Virus record (IMG/VR): IMGVR_UViG_3300036823_000095
Location: 1 to 41,215 of that record
Length of the DNA: 41,215 nt
Origin: a virus
Direction: 5' to 3' (one strand)
Shown: positions 6,462 to 13,216 of the stretch, one piece after another
Numbering within the stretch: position 1 is the first letter of the stretch
Layout: every line of letters begins with the position of its first letter
Translations under genes and position numbers: made by a program
The notes under the pieces: generated by a model
What the model was told of the DNA's origin: nothing
Database searches by the model: none
The model's input: only the letters and a program-made list of their open reading frames with translations

Positions 6462-6646
6462 ACATTGAGTTCGGCGACAGCGAGCTAGAACTGTTGATAG
6501 AGGCGCTGGGCCGCCTGCACGCGGACAAGGTAGCGGCGCTCGCATCGTCGCAGAAAGCCGGGTTGCCATACGCTGCGCGGGACTTCGGCATGCCGCAGAT
6601 TGAGGCCCTACAGACGCGTATCGAGGCCGCCTATAACGAGGATTGA
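6458..6646 (+). CDS. Hypothetical helical protein, 62 aa
   Basis: ATG overlaps the previous TGA (ATGA at 6458). Acidic and helical (MNIEFGDSELELLIEALGRL, QIEALQTRIEAAY). No cysteine, no membrane segment. Followed by a GC-rich hairpin (about 6653-6668) without a T-run. Confidence 0.7.
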   Translation: MNIEFGDSELELLIEALGRLHADKVAALASSQKAGLPYAARDFGMPQIEALQTRIEAAYNED

Positions 6647-6710
6647 CCCCAGCCCGCCCCGTGCGGGCATTCTGCTATCATTGTGCAACACACAAACTAA
6701 CGAGGGTTTT

Positions 6711-6968
6711 ATGACTTACAACGCTATCGCAGCCCGTAACAGGCTGGTCAAAGAGGGCCACCTGTCGCCCGAGGCGGCGGAAACGGTTATGGCCGTCATC
6801 CTGGAGCATGACGACGCAACCGGGCAGGGACTGGCAACCAAAGCCGATTTGCACGAACTGCGCGCCGGTCTGCTGCACGCTATCTATTTCGCCCTGCTGG
6901 CGCAGACATTGGCCGTGGTGGCGCTCACGACAGGCCTAACGGTCACGCTGGTTAAGGTTCTGCACTGA
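6711..6968 (+). CDS. Small membrane-anchored protein, 85 aa
   Basis: ATG at 6711 after GAGG. N-terminal helix (NAIAARNRLVKEGHLSPEAAETVMAVI), then a short helix (TKADLHELRAGLLH), then one transmembrane segment (IYFALLAQTLAVVALTTGLTVTLV) at the C-terminus. The layout resembles small coiled-coil/TM proteins of the DUF1640 kind, but the match is only in style. A degenerate box GCTATC (6674) with GCAA 11 bases on precedes it, without convincing -35/-10. Confidence 0.7.
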   Translation: MTYNAIAARNRLVKEGHLSPEAAETVMAVILEHDDATGQGLATKADLHELRAGLLHAIYFALLAQTLAVVALTTGLTVTLVKVLH

Positions 6969-6969
6969 T

Positions 6970-7266
6970 ATGACCGATACCACAAAGAGCATGGCGCAGC
7001 ACGTCGCCGAGCGGCTGGCCGATAACCCCGCGCTGGCCGCGCACATGCCCCGTGCGCTGGTCGCGGCGCTGCCCCCTATCCCGAGCGCCGACGAACGGCT
7101 AAAGCTGCTGCTGGCCGGGCTGGACGAACTGCAACACATGATTATTGCGGGGCTGGCGGCGCATGCCTCGCCCGCCGACGTGCTGGCCGCCGTCGCCCGG
7201 CGCATTGCCGTGCTACGCGAGGTACACGAGAAAACGCTCCACGGCGACGCCGCCGACCATGCATAA
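6970..7266 (+). CDS. Hypothetical protein, 98 aa
   Basis: ATG at 6970, one base after the preceding TGA. Ala/Leu-rich and helical throughout, with proline breaks (MPRALVAALPPIPSADERLK). No membrane segment strong enough to call and no motif recognised. The stop overlaps the start of the next gene by 8 bases. Confidence 0.65.
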   Translation: MTDTTKSMAQHVAERLADNPALAAHMPRALVAALPPIPSADERLKLLLAGLDELQHMIIAGLAAHASPADVLAAVARRIAVLREVHEKTLHGDAADHA

Positions 7267-7477
7267 CTTCAAAACCGGCGACGCCGTGCTAATCGAGTGT
7301 GAGGGCCGCCGCGTGCCCGGTGAGGTCGTGTTCGCGTCGGGCAATGGCGTTTCGCTCATGCTGGGTTTCGAGGCCGTGCTAGCCGGTCACGTTGGAATGA
7401 TGCCCGTTCTACGCGACGACAAAGGCGCGTATCAGTCCATCATGACTGGTCACGCGGTCGCGCTATCAGTCCGCTAG
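7259..7477 (+). CDS. Small beta-rich protein, 72 aa
   Basis: ATG at 7259 overlaps the upstream gene. Sequence FKTGDAVLIECEGRRVPGEVVFASGNGVSLML reads like an SH3-type or KOW-like small beta barrel; the C-terminal half is uncharacterised. It converges with the minus-strand gene ending at 7474, overlapping by 4 bases with GCTAGC at the shared end (7473-7478), which may be coincidental. Confidence 0.65.
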   Translation: MHNFKTGDAVLIECEGRRVPGEVVFASGNGVSLMLGFEAVLAGHVGMMPVLRDDKGAYQSIMTGHAVALSVR

Positions 7478-7878
7478 CGAAGTGCAGCCATAACGCGCGG
7501 CATGTCTGCCGGGGTCACGCCCGGTAGGCCTACCATCCACAACGGCGGCAAGGGCACAACGTCATCATGTGGCCGCCACAGGTGCAGCACTTCGGCATTG
7601 TTGACATACTGCGCGGCGGGCGGGTGTAGCTGCATGACTGCCTCGCCGTCGTCAAAAAAGAGCCGCTTTATGTAGGCCATTTCCCCCCACGTCGGCAAGC
7701 GGCGCTCATTCGATACGCTCACGCTCACATGGTCCCAGCCGCCCCCATTGCTCGCTATCACGTAGACCCGCGCCGTCGTCGGGCGTATGCGTAGCTGAAA
7801 CGCGCCGTTGTGCTGGTCGCCTGCAATGTAGCCGCGCAGGGGCACGCGCCAGCGGTTCAGATGGTCGAGCGTTCGCAT
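7474..7878 (-). CDS. DUF7694-like phage protein
   Basis: 134 residues from ATG 7878 (AAAGG Shine-Dalgarno); a longer reading from 7980 would run through a terminator and is rejected. The conserved core reads WDHVSVSVSNERRLPTWGEMAYIKRLFFDDGEAVMQLHPP, then YVNNAEVLHLWRP. I recall this pattern from a widespread phage family of unknown function (DUF7694). Located downstream of the 8011 gene but behind a terminator at 7906, so expression is probably reduced or separate. Confidence 0.65.
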   Translation of the reverse strand: MRTLDHLNRWRVPLRGYIAGDQHNGAFQLRIRPTTARVYVIASNGGGWDHVSVSVSNERRLPTWGEMAYIKRLFFDDGEAVMQLHPPAAQYVNNAEVLHLWRPHDDVVPLPPLWMVGLPGVTPADMPRVMAALR

Positions 7879-7905
7879 AGGTGAGCCTTTACGGGGCCTG
7901 CAAAT

Positions 7906-7946
7906 AAAAAGCGCCCGCTGCGCCACAATCGGGGAACGCGCGGGCG
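7906..7946 (-). terminator. Rho-independent terminator
   Basis: On the minus strand CGCCCGCGCG, loop of ~13, then GCGCAGCGGGCGC followed by TTTTTATTT. Lies between genes 8011 and 7878, ending the DUF2303 transcript or acting as an attenuator. Confidence 0.8.
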
Positions 7947-8010
7947 TAAAGATAACGGGTCGCAGCCGCCGCCGTGCCACCGAAGGCCGCGCAGCCCGCT
8001 ACGGGTAAAA

Positions 8011-8436
8011 CTAGGCTTCGACCAGCGGGTAATGCTGGGCCACGTCGCGCGTGATATCCACCCATGCGATATAGCGCGGCTGGATGCCCTCGCCTGCGCC
8101 CACGGTGCCATTGAGCAGCATGCCGTTTTGCGGGTCGCCCGCGCCTGCCACCTGGTCACTGTTCGGCGCTTCCCATGCCGGGCGCGCGGTCGTGATGTTG
8201 ATAGCGGCAATGGTGCCAGCGGGCACAACGCCCGAGGGTTCGGCGGGCTTCGTTTCGGTGTACGTCGTCGTGCCCGTGCCCGCACCGAAGCCCCCCGTTT
8301 CCTGGCGCACATAGCCCGCGAACGAACCGCCCTGCATGGCACGCGCGAGCGCTTCGGGGTCCATCGCGCCCACGGCTGGCGCTGCGTCCTGTGCTGCCGG
8401 TGCTGCGTCTGCCTTGACTGCCTTTTTCTTTGCCAT
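8011..8436 (-). CDS. Hypothetical protein, 141 aa
   Basis: ATG at 8436 chosen, with AGGTGG upstream, over a GTG at 8445. A Lys/Ala-rich N-terminus (MAKKKAVKADAAPAAQ) precedes a Gly/Thr-rich beta-like part (GGFGAGTGTTTYTETKPAEP, AGTIAAINITTARP). It follows the DUF2303 gene by 29 bases. No family recognised; an unstructured N-terminus and beta-rich body could suit a binding or decoration protein. Confidence 0.65.
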   Translation of the reverse strand: MAKKKAVKADAAPAAQDAAPAVGAMDPEALARAMQGGSFAGYVRQETGGFGAGTGTTTYTETKPAEPSGVVPAGTIAAINITTARPAWEAPNSDQVAGAGDPQNGMLLNGTVGAGEGIQPRYIAWVDITRDVAQHYPLVEA

Positions 8437-8465
8437 GATTGCCACCTTTCCTGTGTTGCAGCGTG

Positions 8466-9335
8466 CTAGCCCAATGCTGGCATATCGCCACTACGCTGCA
8501 CGCGTTGCGGGACGCCCATAAACAGCGGTAGGGCGGTCTTTTCGGTGATACGTTCGATAATGTCGGCGGCGGCCTGTTCAATCACCTTGTGGGCGCGCAC
8601 CAGATCAAAACCGATTTGCAGCGTGTGACTATGCGGGTCGATGCGGTAGCGCAGGCGCGCGCCGATTTTGTACGTCGGGCCGCCCATGAAAACCGGAATG
8701 CCGAGAAAGAACTGTTCGGGCATTTCGAGCGCGCCATTGCCGCCTGTCGCGTTGATGGTTTCGGCATAGCGCAGTTGGGTTGCGCCGTTCGTCAGGCGCG
8801 TGGCGCTGGAAAATTCCGCCTTGATGGTCGCATGCAGTACCTGCGCCAGTTCGAGCAGTACCGCGCCGGGCGGTTCCGTGGGCGAGCCGCTAAACACGTC
8901 GTCAACATTGCTTTCAACGAATTCCGCAAAGTCGCGTTGCGCCCCACGCTTGCCATTCATTGCCGTCCATATCTGCCATTCGGGCGTGACCATCGGGGCA
9001 TACACGCCGCGCCAGTCTGCCCATGAGGGCTGTTCGCCGCTGGTCGTGTCATCCAGCACGGCCACAAAGCGCACGCCCTGCGTGGGGTTGTTCGTTGCAT
9101 AGATGCGCGTGCGCTCGCCCTTGCGCTCATTGACCCATGCACAGAAGGATTCACAATCGCCGAGTTCGGTCTGGCCGCGTGCGCGCGCCGGGGCCGGTAG
9201 CAGGGCTTCGAGGTCGTGTAATGACCAGTCGGGCGGGACAACCGTATAGGGTGCGCCGAAGTCGCTCACGCGGCGGGCTTCGAGGCCTGCCACGGTGAAA
9301 GAGGCGAGTTCCTGGATAGCGCTGCGGTCAATCAT
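8466..9335 (-). CDS. DUF2303 (YfdQ-like) family protein
   Basis: 289 residues. Features of the family: an N-terminal region starting MIDRSAIQEL, a PPDWSLHDLEAL segment, a YVNERKG-like FCAWVNERKGERTRIYATN, then a conserved alpha/beta core with FAEFVESNVDDVF. Members occur in many phages and prophages beside recombination or replication genes; no biochemical role is firmly established. The ATG overlaps the stop of the 9332 gene (ATGA). On the plus strand its end carries a match to the GCTAGC promoter element at 8456-8483. Confidence 0.8.
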   Translation of the reverse strand: MIDRSAIQELASFTVAGLEARRVSDFGAPYTVVPPDWSLHDLEALLPAPARARGQTELGDCESFCAWVNERKGERTRIYATNNPTQGVRFVAVLDDTTSGEQPSWADWRGVYAPMVTPEWQIWTAMNGKRGAQRDFAEFVESNVDDVFSGSPTEPPGAVLLELAQVLHATIKAEFSSATRLTNGATQLRYAETINATGGNGALEMPEQFFLGIPVFMGGPTYKIGARLRYRIDPHSHTLQIGFDLVRAHKVIEQAAADIIERITEKTALPLFMGVPQRVQRSGDMPALG

Positions 9336-9688
9336 TGTGCGCCCCCGTTGGTGCCGGTCGCAACGTCGCGCGGCGGTTCGTGAGCGGTCGGTACTTCGCG
9401 CAGGTCGAGCGGGGTCTGGCGCGGATTGTTGCGGGTGAGGTCGCCCCCTGCGGTGACAAAGAACAGGCTGCTGCCGCGTTCGTTACGCGGTTCCTTCATG
9501 CCGATTTTGTCGCACACTTCGACGGCTTCGCCGCTGTTCTTTAGCGGCTTGACCGATAGCGTGTAAGTGATTTCGCCACCGCGCCCGGTTTCAAGACATG
9601 CGCGCACCAGTGCGGCCAGTGATTCGCTCAGTTCGTCGTGAGACTGCCCACCGCGCATATCGCGCAGCACGTCCGCAAACAATCGCAT
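9332..9688 (-). CDS. Hypothetical protein coupled to DUF2303, 118 aa
   Basis: ATG at 9688 after a full GGAGG. Helical N-terminus (FADVLRDMRGGQSHDELSESLAALVRACLETGR), then a beta strand rich part (GEITYTLSVKPLKNSGEAVEVCDKI) and a disordered tail. Genes of this kind often precede DUF2303 in phages, so they probably act together; no function known. Expressed from the promoter at 9772-9800. Confidence 0.75.
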   Translation of the reverse strand: MRLFADVLRDMRGGQSHDELSESLAALVRACLETGRGGEITYTLSVKPLKNSGEAVEVCDKIGMKEPRNERGSSLFFVTAGGDLTRNNPRQTPLDLREVPTAHEPPRDVATGTNGGAQ

Positions 9689-9771
9689 AGCGCCTCCATG
9701 GCGTTACGTTGGTCGATTGTGTTTCGGAATGTGTAACGGTGCGCTCTGTAGTGGCGCTGGGCTGCTGTTGC

Positions 9772-9800
9772 ATCATAGTTGCCAAGCATGATTCATACAA
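9772..9800 (-). promoter_or_regulatory. Sigma70-like promoter for the DUF2303 unit
   Basis: Minus strand TTGTAT (9800-9795), 17 bases, TATGAT (9777-9772). It sits in the 148-base gap between 9837 and 9688 and lacks a GCTAGC box, so this unit may be controlled differently. Confidence 0.7.
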
Positions 9801-9836
9801 TATCGTGCGTTGTGCTGCGCATTGCGCACTGTTGCG

Positions 9837-10091
9837 CTATGCTAGCACACTGCTGACGTTTTGTGCGTCCTGCTGCTGCCACTCGCCGCATAGGTCAATG
9901 TCATACGTCGCAGGCCATTTCGCCAGGTTCGGCATGTCGTCGTCTGAGTCTTTGCACTTGCCGGGGCGCGGCGCATGGCGGGTGCATAACCCTACGCTGC
10001 TTGCAACCTGAAAATACGCGGGCAGGTCGTCGCGCTCAAACCAATGCCGACAGGTCGCGCAGCATTGCTGCGCCGGTAATTCGTCCGTCAT
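9837..10091 (-). CDS. Small cysteine-rich, probable zinc-binding protein
   Basis: 84 residues, ATG at 10091. Cysteines: CCATCRHW near the N-terminus, GLCTRHAP in the middle, GKC, and DLCGEW near the C-terminus. The order CxxCxxW ... GxCxxHxP ... C ... CGEW/F is typical of a family of small phage proteins that probably fold round one zinc. Function unknown. Last gene of the replication operon (12803 to 9837). Its end overlaps a plus-strand match to the GCTAGC promoter element. Confidence 0.75.
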   Translation of the reverse strand: MTDELPAQQCCATCRHWFERDDLPAYFQVASSVGLCTRHAPRPGKCKDSDDDMPNLAKWPATYDIDLCGEWQQQDAQNVSSVLA

Positions 10092-10093
10092 GG

Positions 10094-10378
10094 CTAGCCC
10101 CCGTTCTTTCCGTAGCCGTTGCGAATCAGCACGCGTTCAATGGCACGCCATAGCGGCCCCTCATTGGCCCCGAGGCCTGCGCGGTACTGGCGCGGCGGAT
10201 ACAGCGCATGCTCGCGCCCTGGGTCGTACTCGTCGCCGTGCGTGTGTGCCCATGCGCGCAGTGCCGCCGCGAGGCCGCATAGCTCGCGCAGGTCGTCGGC
10301 GTCGGGGTTGTGGATAGGTGCGTCCATACCCTTAGCCCTGAGTGCGGGGTCGGTTCGCGCGTCGCCGTACAGGTGCAT
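10094..10378 (-). CDS. Hypothetical protein, 94 aa
   Basis: ATG at 10378, inside the end of the preceding gene (46-base overlap). Contains a polar N-terminus and helices (DDLRELCGLAAALRAWAHTHG, GPLWRAIERVLIRNGYG). No family recognised. Ends two bases before the next ATG, as expected for an operon gene. Confidence 0.6.
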   Translation of the reverse strand: MHLYGDARTDPALRAKGMDAPIHNPDADDLRELCGLAAALRAWAHTHGDEYDPGREHALYPPRQYRAGLGANEGPLWRAIERVLIRNGYGKNGG

Positions 10379-10643
10379 TGCGTGCGTCCTGCAAAGCCGC
10401 GAGTCTGCCGCATGCCTCGTCGTACATCAATCCCGCCTGGTCGAGCATTTCGCCGAATTCCGAACAACGCAGCGCCAGTTCCTCTGCAAAAGCAGCAGCG
10501 CCGAGCCAGTAGCCCTGTTCCAGGTCACGGCGGGTACGCGAGCCGGGGCGCGGGTGACTACCAAACGCGCTTGTCATGCTGTCTAGCGCGCCGTCGAGTC
10601 GTGCGGTTAGCAAGGTTGAACGGCGTTCGATTGTCGTTTCCAT
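10332..10643 (-). CDS. Hypothetical protein, 103 aa
   Basis: ATG at 10643 with AGGGA upstream. Helical, with acidic residues in the middle (DLEQGYWLGAAAFAEELALRCSEFGEML) and an Arg-rich C-terminus. Overlaps both neighbours in other frames (86 bases upstream, 47 downstream), unusual even for a compact phage. If one of the three is wrong, the C-terminal tail of the upstream gene is the likeliest error. Function unknown. Confidence 0.6.
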   Translation of the reverse strand: METTIERRSTLLTARLDGALDSMTSAFGSHPRPGSRTRRDLEQGYWLGAAAFAEELALRCSEFGEMLDQAGLMYDEACGRLAALQDARNAPVRRRANRPRTQG

Positions 10644-10896
10644 GGCGTTTATCCCTGAGTTCTCCCAGCCGTTCGGCGGCCTGCCGTTGCAGCGCCAGCG
10701 CCCGCGTGCGTATGTCGTCGCCGGGATGCCCCATAGCCAGCCCGAGCGAATCTAACGCGCCGGTCATATACGCGATTTCCAGCGCGTGTTCCATGGCGGG
10801 TAATAGCGTTCGTTTGCCGCCGTAAATCAGCGCGTCGAAATAAAAATCGCGCAGCGTCGCCGACCATCTATGAAAATCAATCCGTTCTCTTTTCAT
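10558..10896 (-). CDS. Hypothetical protein, 112 aa
   Basis: ATG at 10896 overlaps the previous stop (ATGA). Residues 1-80 are helical and well formed (WSATLRDFYFDALIYGG, AMEHALEIAYMTGALDSLGLAMGH); the last ~30 are basic and share DNA with the start of the next gene. No family recognised. Confidence 0.6.
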   Translation of the reverse strand: MKRERIDFHRWSATLRDFYFDALIYGGKRTLLPAMEHALEIAYMTGALDSLGLAMGHPGDDIRTRALALQRQAAERLGELRDKRHGNDNRTPFNLANRTTRRRARQHDKRVW

Positions 10897-11195
10897 GAGG
10901 CGCGTTCGGGAAATAACCGGTGAATACAAACCGCTGCAATGTGTTCGTGCGGCCAGCCCTCCGGGTAGCCGTCGCGGCCCATTACCAGCCCCTGCGCCCG
11001 CATTTCGTCGTGTGCTAGCTGGGCGGCGTCAAACGCGAGCGCGCCCGACAGCACGCGCAGCATGCGCGCGATTACTTCGCTGCCGGGGATGCCCAGCGCC
11101 GCGCCTATGCGGTCTGCGTCGAATTCAACCATGACCAATCCGGTTTTGCTATCGGTATGGCCCGTGCAATCAATAATACGCATCGGTGCTGTCAT
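10893..11195 (-). CDS. Hypothetical protein, 100 aa
   Basis: ATG at 11195 after AAAAGGG, in a short leader with two perfect palindromes (11204-11215 and 11221-11232), the first of which holds the Shine-Dalgarno. An N-terminal beta strand segment (MRIIDCTGHTDSKTGLVMVEFDADRIG) is followed by helices (SEVIARMLRVLSGALAFDAAQLAHDEM). No family recognised. Confidence 0.65.
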   Translation of the reverse strand: MTAPMRIIDCTGHTDSKTGLVMVEFDADRIGAALGIPGSEVIARMLRVLSGALAFDAAQLAHDEMRAQGLVMGRDGYPEGWPHEHIAAVCIHRLFPERAS

Positions 11196-11203
11196 TGTGC
11201 AAC

Positions 11204-11232
11204 CCTTTTAAAAGGCCCTTTAAACGCGTTTA
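11204..11232. promoter_or_regulatory. Two 12-bp palindromes before the 11195 gene (possible operator)
   Basis: CCTTTTAAAAGG (11204-11215) and TAAACGCGTTTA (11221-11232) are perfect palindromes with centres 17 bases apart in the 172-base gap between the replication gene and the next operon. The first covers the ribosome binding site of the 11195 gene. A regulatory site is possible; the binder is unknown. Confidence 0.45.
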
Positions 11233-11367
11233 CAGCCGTTTTGGGCGGTCGTCAAAAAATCGCGTCCAGCGGCCCAAATTCTGCCAGCCAGCGGCTTGTA
11301 CGCGATTCTGGCGGGCCAGCGGGCCTGTTTTGCGTTTACTGCCGGTCTGCGAGCCTGCCCGTTTCTT

Positions 11368-12522
11368 TCAAAAGCGCGCCTTGTCGCGCGCCTGTCGAGC
11401 CGCCGCCAGTGCTGCCGCCAGACTTTGCTCGCCTACAGCCGTGACCTGTTTCGCCTCGCCGTTGATGCGGTTGATTTCTTCGAGCGCGACATTGCGGGCC
11501 ATGGGCACACTACCGATAGGGGTTTCCCCTCGTTTCTGGCCCTCTTTGCGCGCATTGTCTATCACGGCTTTAAAGTAATTGAACGAATCTATGGGGTTGG
11601 GGCTGTTCTGCGCGATGCCTACGGCGTGCGTGGCTTCGGCTGGGGTCACGTTGCGCACCGTGCAGAAATTGCGCACGGCGGCTGGGTCGGCGTTTATGCC
11701 CATCTGGCCGCAGCAGCGTATCAGCGCGTGCGCGGCGGCTTCGGTGTCGGCGGGGGGCTTGGCAGGCGCGGGCGGTTTTGACGTTGCCTTGTCTTCGTCC
11801 TCGCCGGGGTTGCTGGGGCCGTCGTGTTGCGTTGCGGTATCCACAGGGTGCGCAGGGGGGTTTTGAAGTTCTTTTCCCTGTATACGGGTTTGCGGGTTTC
11901 CCTCAAACCACTTGCGGGATTCCCTCAAACCGTGAAACTTTTCGCGGGTCTGTTCCACGGTTTTGGGGTTTCCCTCAAACCGGGCCGCCAGCCCTTTAAA
12001 ATCAACGCCCATGGCGTCGCCGTACCCATGCGTGAGGGCCGTAATCGCCTCATGGTCTAGCTGGTAGGTCGTCACGTTGCAGCGGCCCACCTTGCGGCGC
12101 ACCAAGCGCAGGCGGTGCATGACCGTTTGCACGCGGCGGAACTGTTCTACGGATATGCCGAGGTCGGCGGCCCATTCCGGCGCGGTCTTCGTCCACCAGC
12201 CGCCGCCGCCGTTCAGACGCCACGCGAACGCACTACAGAAGACGCCAAAGCCCAGCGGCTGTTCGGTGGCCGCCGCGATTGCTTCGGCTTCATGCAGGTT
12301 AAACGTGCGTATGCCCCCCGCGCGCCACGCCTGATAGCCCGCCATGGTCTGCGGGTCCGATAGCGGGCCGTCGTCGGGGTCTTCGTCTTCGTCGGGTTCG
12401 GGTACAGCGGGCAGGGCTTCGGGCAGGTCAAACGTGAGCGCGAGCCAGTGCGAGCGCTGCGCCGCCGTCATGGCCGCAAGCTGGTTGCGGTCGTCGTCGC
12501 TGATTGCAAGGGTCGTCGTCAT
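11368..12522 (-). CDS. Winged-helix replication initiator (O-like)
   Basis: 384 residues; ATG at 12522 (GTGAGGG upstream) overlaps the previous stop. An acidic linker lies at 40-58. A winged-helix domain at about 95-157 contains GWWTKTAPEWAADLGISVEQ, then a recognition helix FRRVQTVMHRLRL and a wing VRRKVGRCNVTTYQL. A Pro/Lys-rich linker (225-262) leads to a C-terminal helical domain (about 265-335, IRCCGQMGINADPAAVRNF) that could bind host helicase or loader. This matches the plan of phage O-type initiators. The gene contains 22-bp iterons at 11889-11982, encoding the FEGNP-K/Q-T repeats (182-188, 206-212), as lambda carries its origin in O. A GTATCCACA at 11837-11845 resembles a DnaA box. 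No phage helicase is found, so host DnaB is probably recruited. Confidence 0.65.
   Translation of the reverse strand: MTTTLAISDDDRNQLAAMTAAQRSHWLALTFDLPEALPAVPEPDEDEDPDDGPLSDPQTMAGYQAWRAGGIRTFNLHEAEAIAAATEQPLGFGVFCSAFAWRLNGGGGWWTKTAPEWAADLGISVEQFRRVQTVMHRLRLVRRKVGRCNVTTYQLDHEAITALTHGYGDAMGVDFKGLAARFEGNPKTVEQTREKFHGLRESRKWFEGNPQTRIQGKELQNPPAHPVDTATQHDGPSNPGEDEDKATSKPPAPAKPPADTEAAAHALIRCCGQMGINADPAAVRNFCTVRNVTPAEATHAVGIAQNSPNPIDSFNYFKAVIDNARKEGQKRGETPIGSVPMARNVALEEINRINGEAKQVTAVGEQSLAAALAAARQARDKARF
11889..11982. repeat. Iterons: candidate replication origin
   Basis: Three copies of a 22-bp repeat at 11889-11910, 11911-11932 (directly tandem) and 11961-11982. Each contains TTCCCTCAAACC and agrees with the first at 19 of 22 positions. 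Two copies hold the 15-bp inverted repeat GGTTTCCCTCAAACC. A degenerate unit (GCGGGT...) occupies the space between copies two and three. They lie in the replication initiator gene, with a DnaA-box-like GTATCCACA 44 bases away. Likely binding sites of the winged-helix initiator. Confidence 0.7.
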
Positions 12523-12803
12523 GCTGCGGCCCTCACAAAGCAGCGCACGCAGGCCGCGCCCGCGCATGCCGTGTACATCAGCATGCTGGGGGAAATGACC
12601 AGCCCGGGCAGACAGCCTGCGTCCTCAAGCTGCCCGAGGGCAACCGCGAGGCGGTAGCGGTTCTGGCCGGTCGCGGCGCTCGCGGTGTCGAGCGGTACGC
12701 CGTAGGCGGTGCGTCCTGGTGCCGTTGCAAGTACGGCGAACAAAGCTACTGCATCAGCGCCCACGCTGGGGGCAAGCGCCTTGCGGCGGTATCCGGCTGT
12801 CAT
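12519..12803 (-). CDS. Small winged-helix-like protein, 94 aa
   Basis: ATG at 12803, preceded by a weak GGAAAA; its stop overlaps the initiator ATG (ATGA), so the two are coupled. The core (ADAVALFAVLATAPGRTAYGVPLDTASAATGQNRYRLAVALGQLEDAGCL) reads as a winged helix-turn-helix such as those feeding phage replication genes. It could be a regulator of the origin or a replication accessory. It has two cysteine-containing segments near the C-terminus (CAGAACVRC) of unknown significance. Confidence 0.6.
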   Translation of the reverse strand: MTAGYRRKALAPSVGADAVALFAVLATAPGRTAYGVPLDTASAATGQNRYRLAVALGQLEDAGCLPGLVISPSMLMYTACAGAACVRCFVRAAA

Positions 12804-12895
12804 TGTCGTTATTTTCCATAATGGCTAAACGACGTGGCACGGCTTGGGGTTTGTCACACACAACCGAAACGCGGGTACGTGCCCACGTTTTCTGG

Positions 12896-12924
12896 TTGCA
12901 CACATGGCGCGACCTGTCTACAAT
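12896..12924 (+). promoter_or_regulatory. Strong sigma70 promoter of an ncRNA
   Basis: TTGCAC (12896-12901), 17 bases, TACAAT (12919-12924): a near-consensus promoter with ideal spacing and no GCTAGC box. No coding start follows closely; a terminator follows within ~60 bases of the expected start. Confidence 0.85.
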
Positions 12925-12930
12925 CGGCCC

Positions 12931-13018
12931 TGAAGTGACAAACGCCCCTTGCCGGGCCATGTCGCGGAGTAGTCTCTTTTAAAGCCCCGATACTTTCCAC
13001 GGTTCCGGGGCTTTTCCT
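12931..13018 (+). ncRNA. Candidate small regulatory RNA (~90 nt)
   Basis: Starts about seven bases after the -10 at 12919-12924 and ends at an intrinsic terminator, giving ~85-90 nt with no open frame or ribosome site. A 5' hairpin is possible from GGCCC near the start pairing with GGGCC ~25 bases on, followed by a single-stranded A/T-rich stretch (AGTCTCTTTTAAAG). It lies between the divergent replication and recombination units, a usual position for immunity or copy-number RNAs. Target unknown. No known RNA family recognised. Confidence 0.6.
12982..13018 (+). terminator. Rho-independent terminator of the ncRNA
   Basis: AAGCCCCG (12982-12989), a 16-base loop, CGGGGCTT (13006-13013), followed by TTCCTTTT. 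An 8-bp GC-rich stem and a T-rich tail. Confidence 0.85.
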
Positions 13019-13216
13019 TTTGTGCAGCGCAAACGTTTAAAACGCTCACAACCCGCACTGGCGCTCATTTTTCACCTGGTTAGCCTGGTTTTGCAATACT
13101 TTCATCGCGGAAAGTATGAGAATAATTTACTTGCAAAATCCGCCAGAATCGGCATTCAATCGGCATCTATTCAACCCGCATAATCATTATTCCGGGTGAA
13201 TTACGCCCTGCTGCTG
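13019..13216. other. Non-coding control region with inverted and direct repeats
   Basis: About 200 bases without a gene. It contains ATACTTTC/GAAAGTAT (13096-13117, 8-bp arms, 6-base gap), a direct repeat of ATCGGCAT (about 13148-13167), a compound palindrome with outer arms ACCCG/CGGGT and inner ATAATCATTAT (13174-13197), and AT-richer stretches than the rest of the genome. The segment ATACTTTC also occurs in the ncRNA terminator loop (about 12990). It may be an operator or part of a secondary origin. Confidence 0.6.

Noticed and set aside
7879-7980. Longer N-terminus for the 7474-7878 gene
   Set aside because: The extension reads through the terminator hairpin at 7906-7946, and a good Shine-Dalgarno serves the ATG at 7878.
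9591-9800. Minus-strand 69-codon frame over the 9689-9836 gap
   Set aside because: It overlaps the well-supported 9332-9688 gene in another frame and covers its promoter and Shine-Dalgarno; no protein features.
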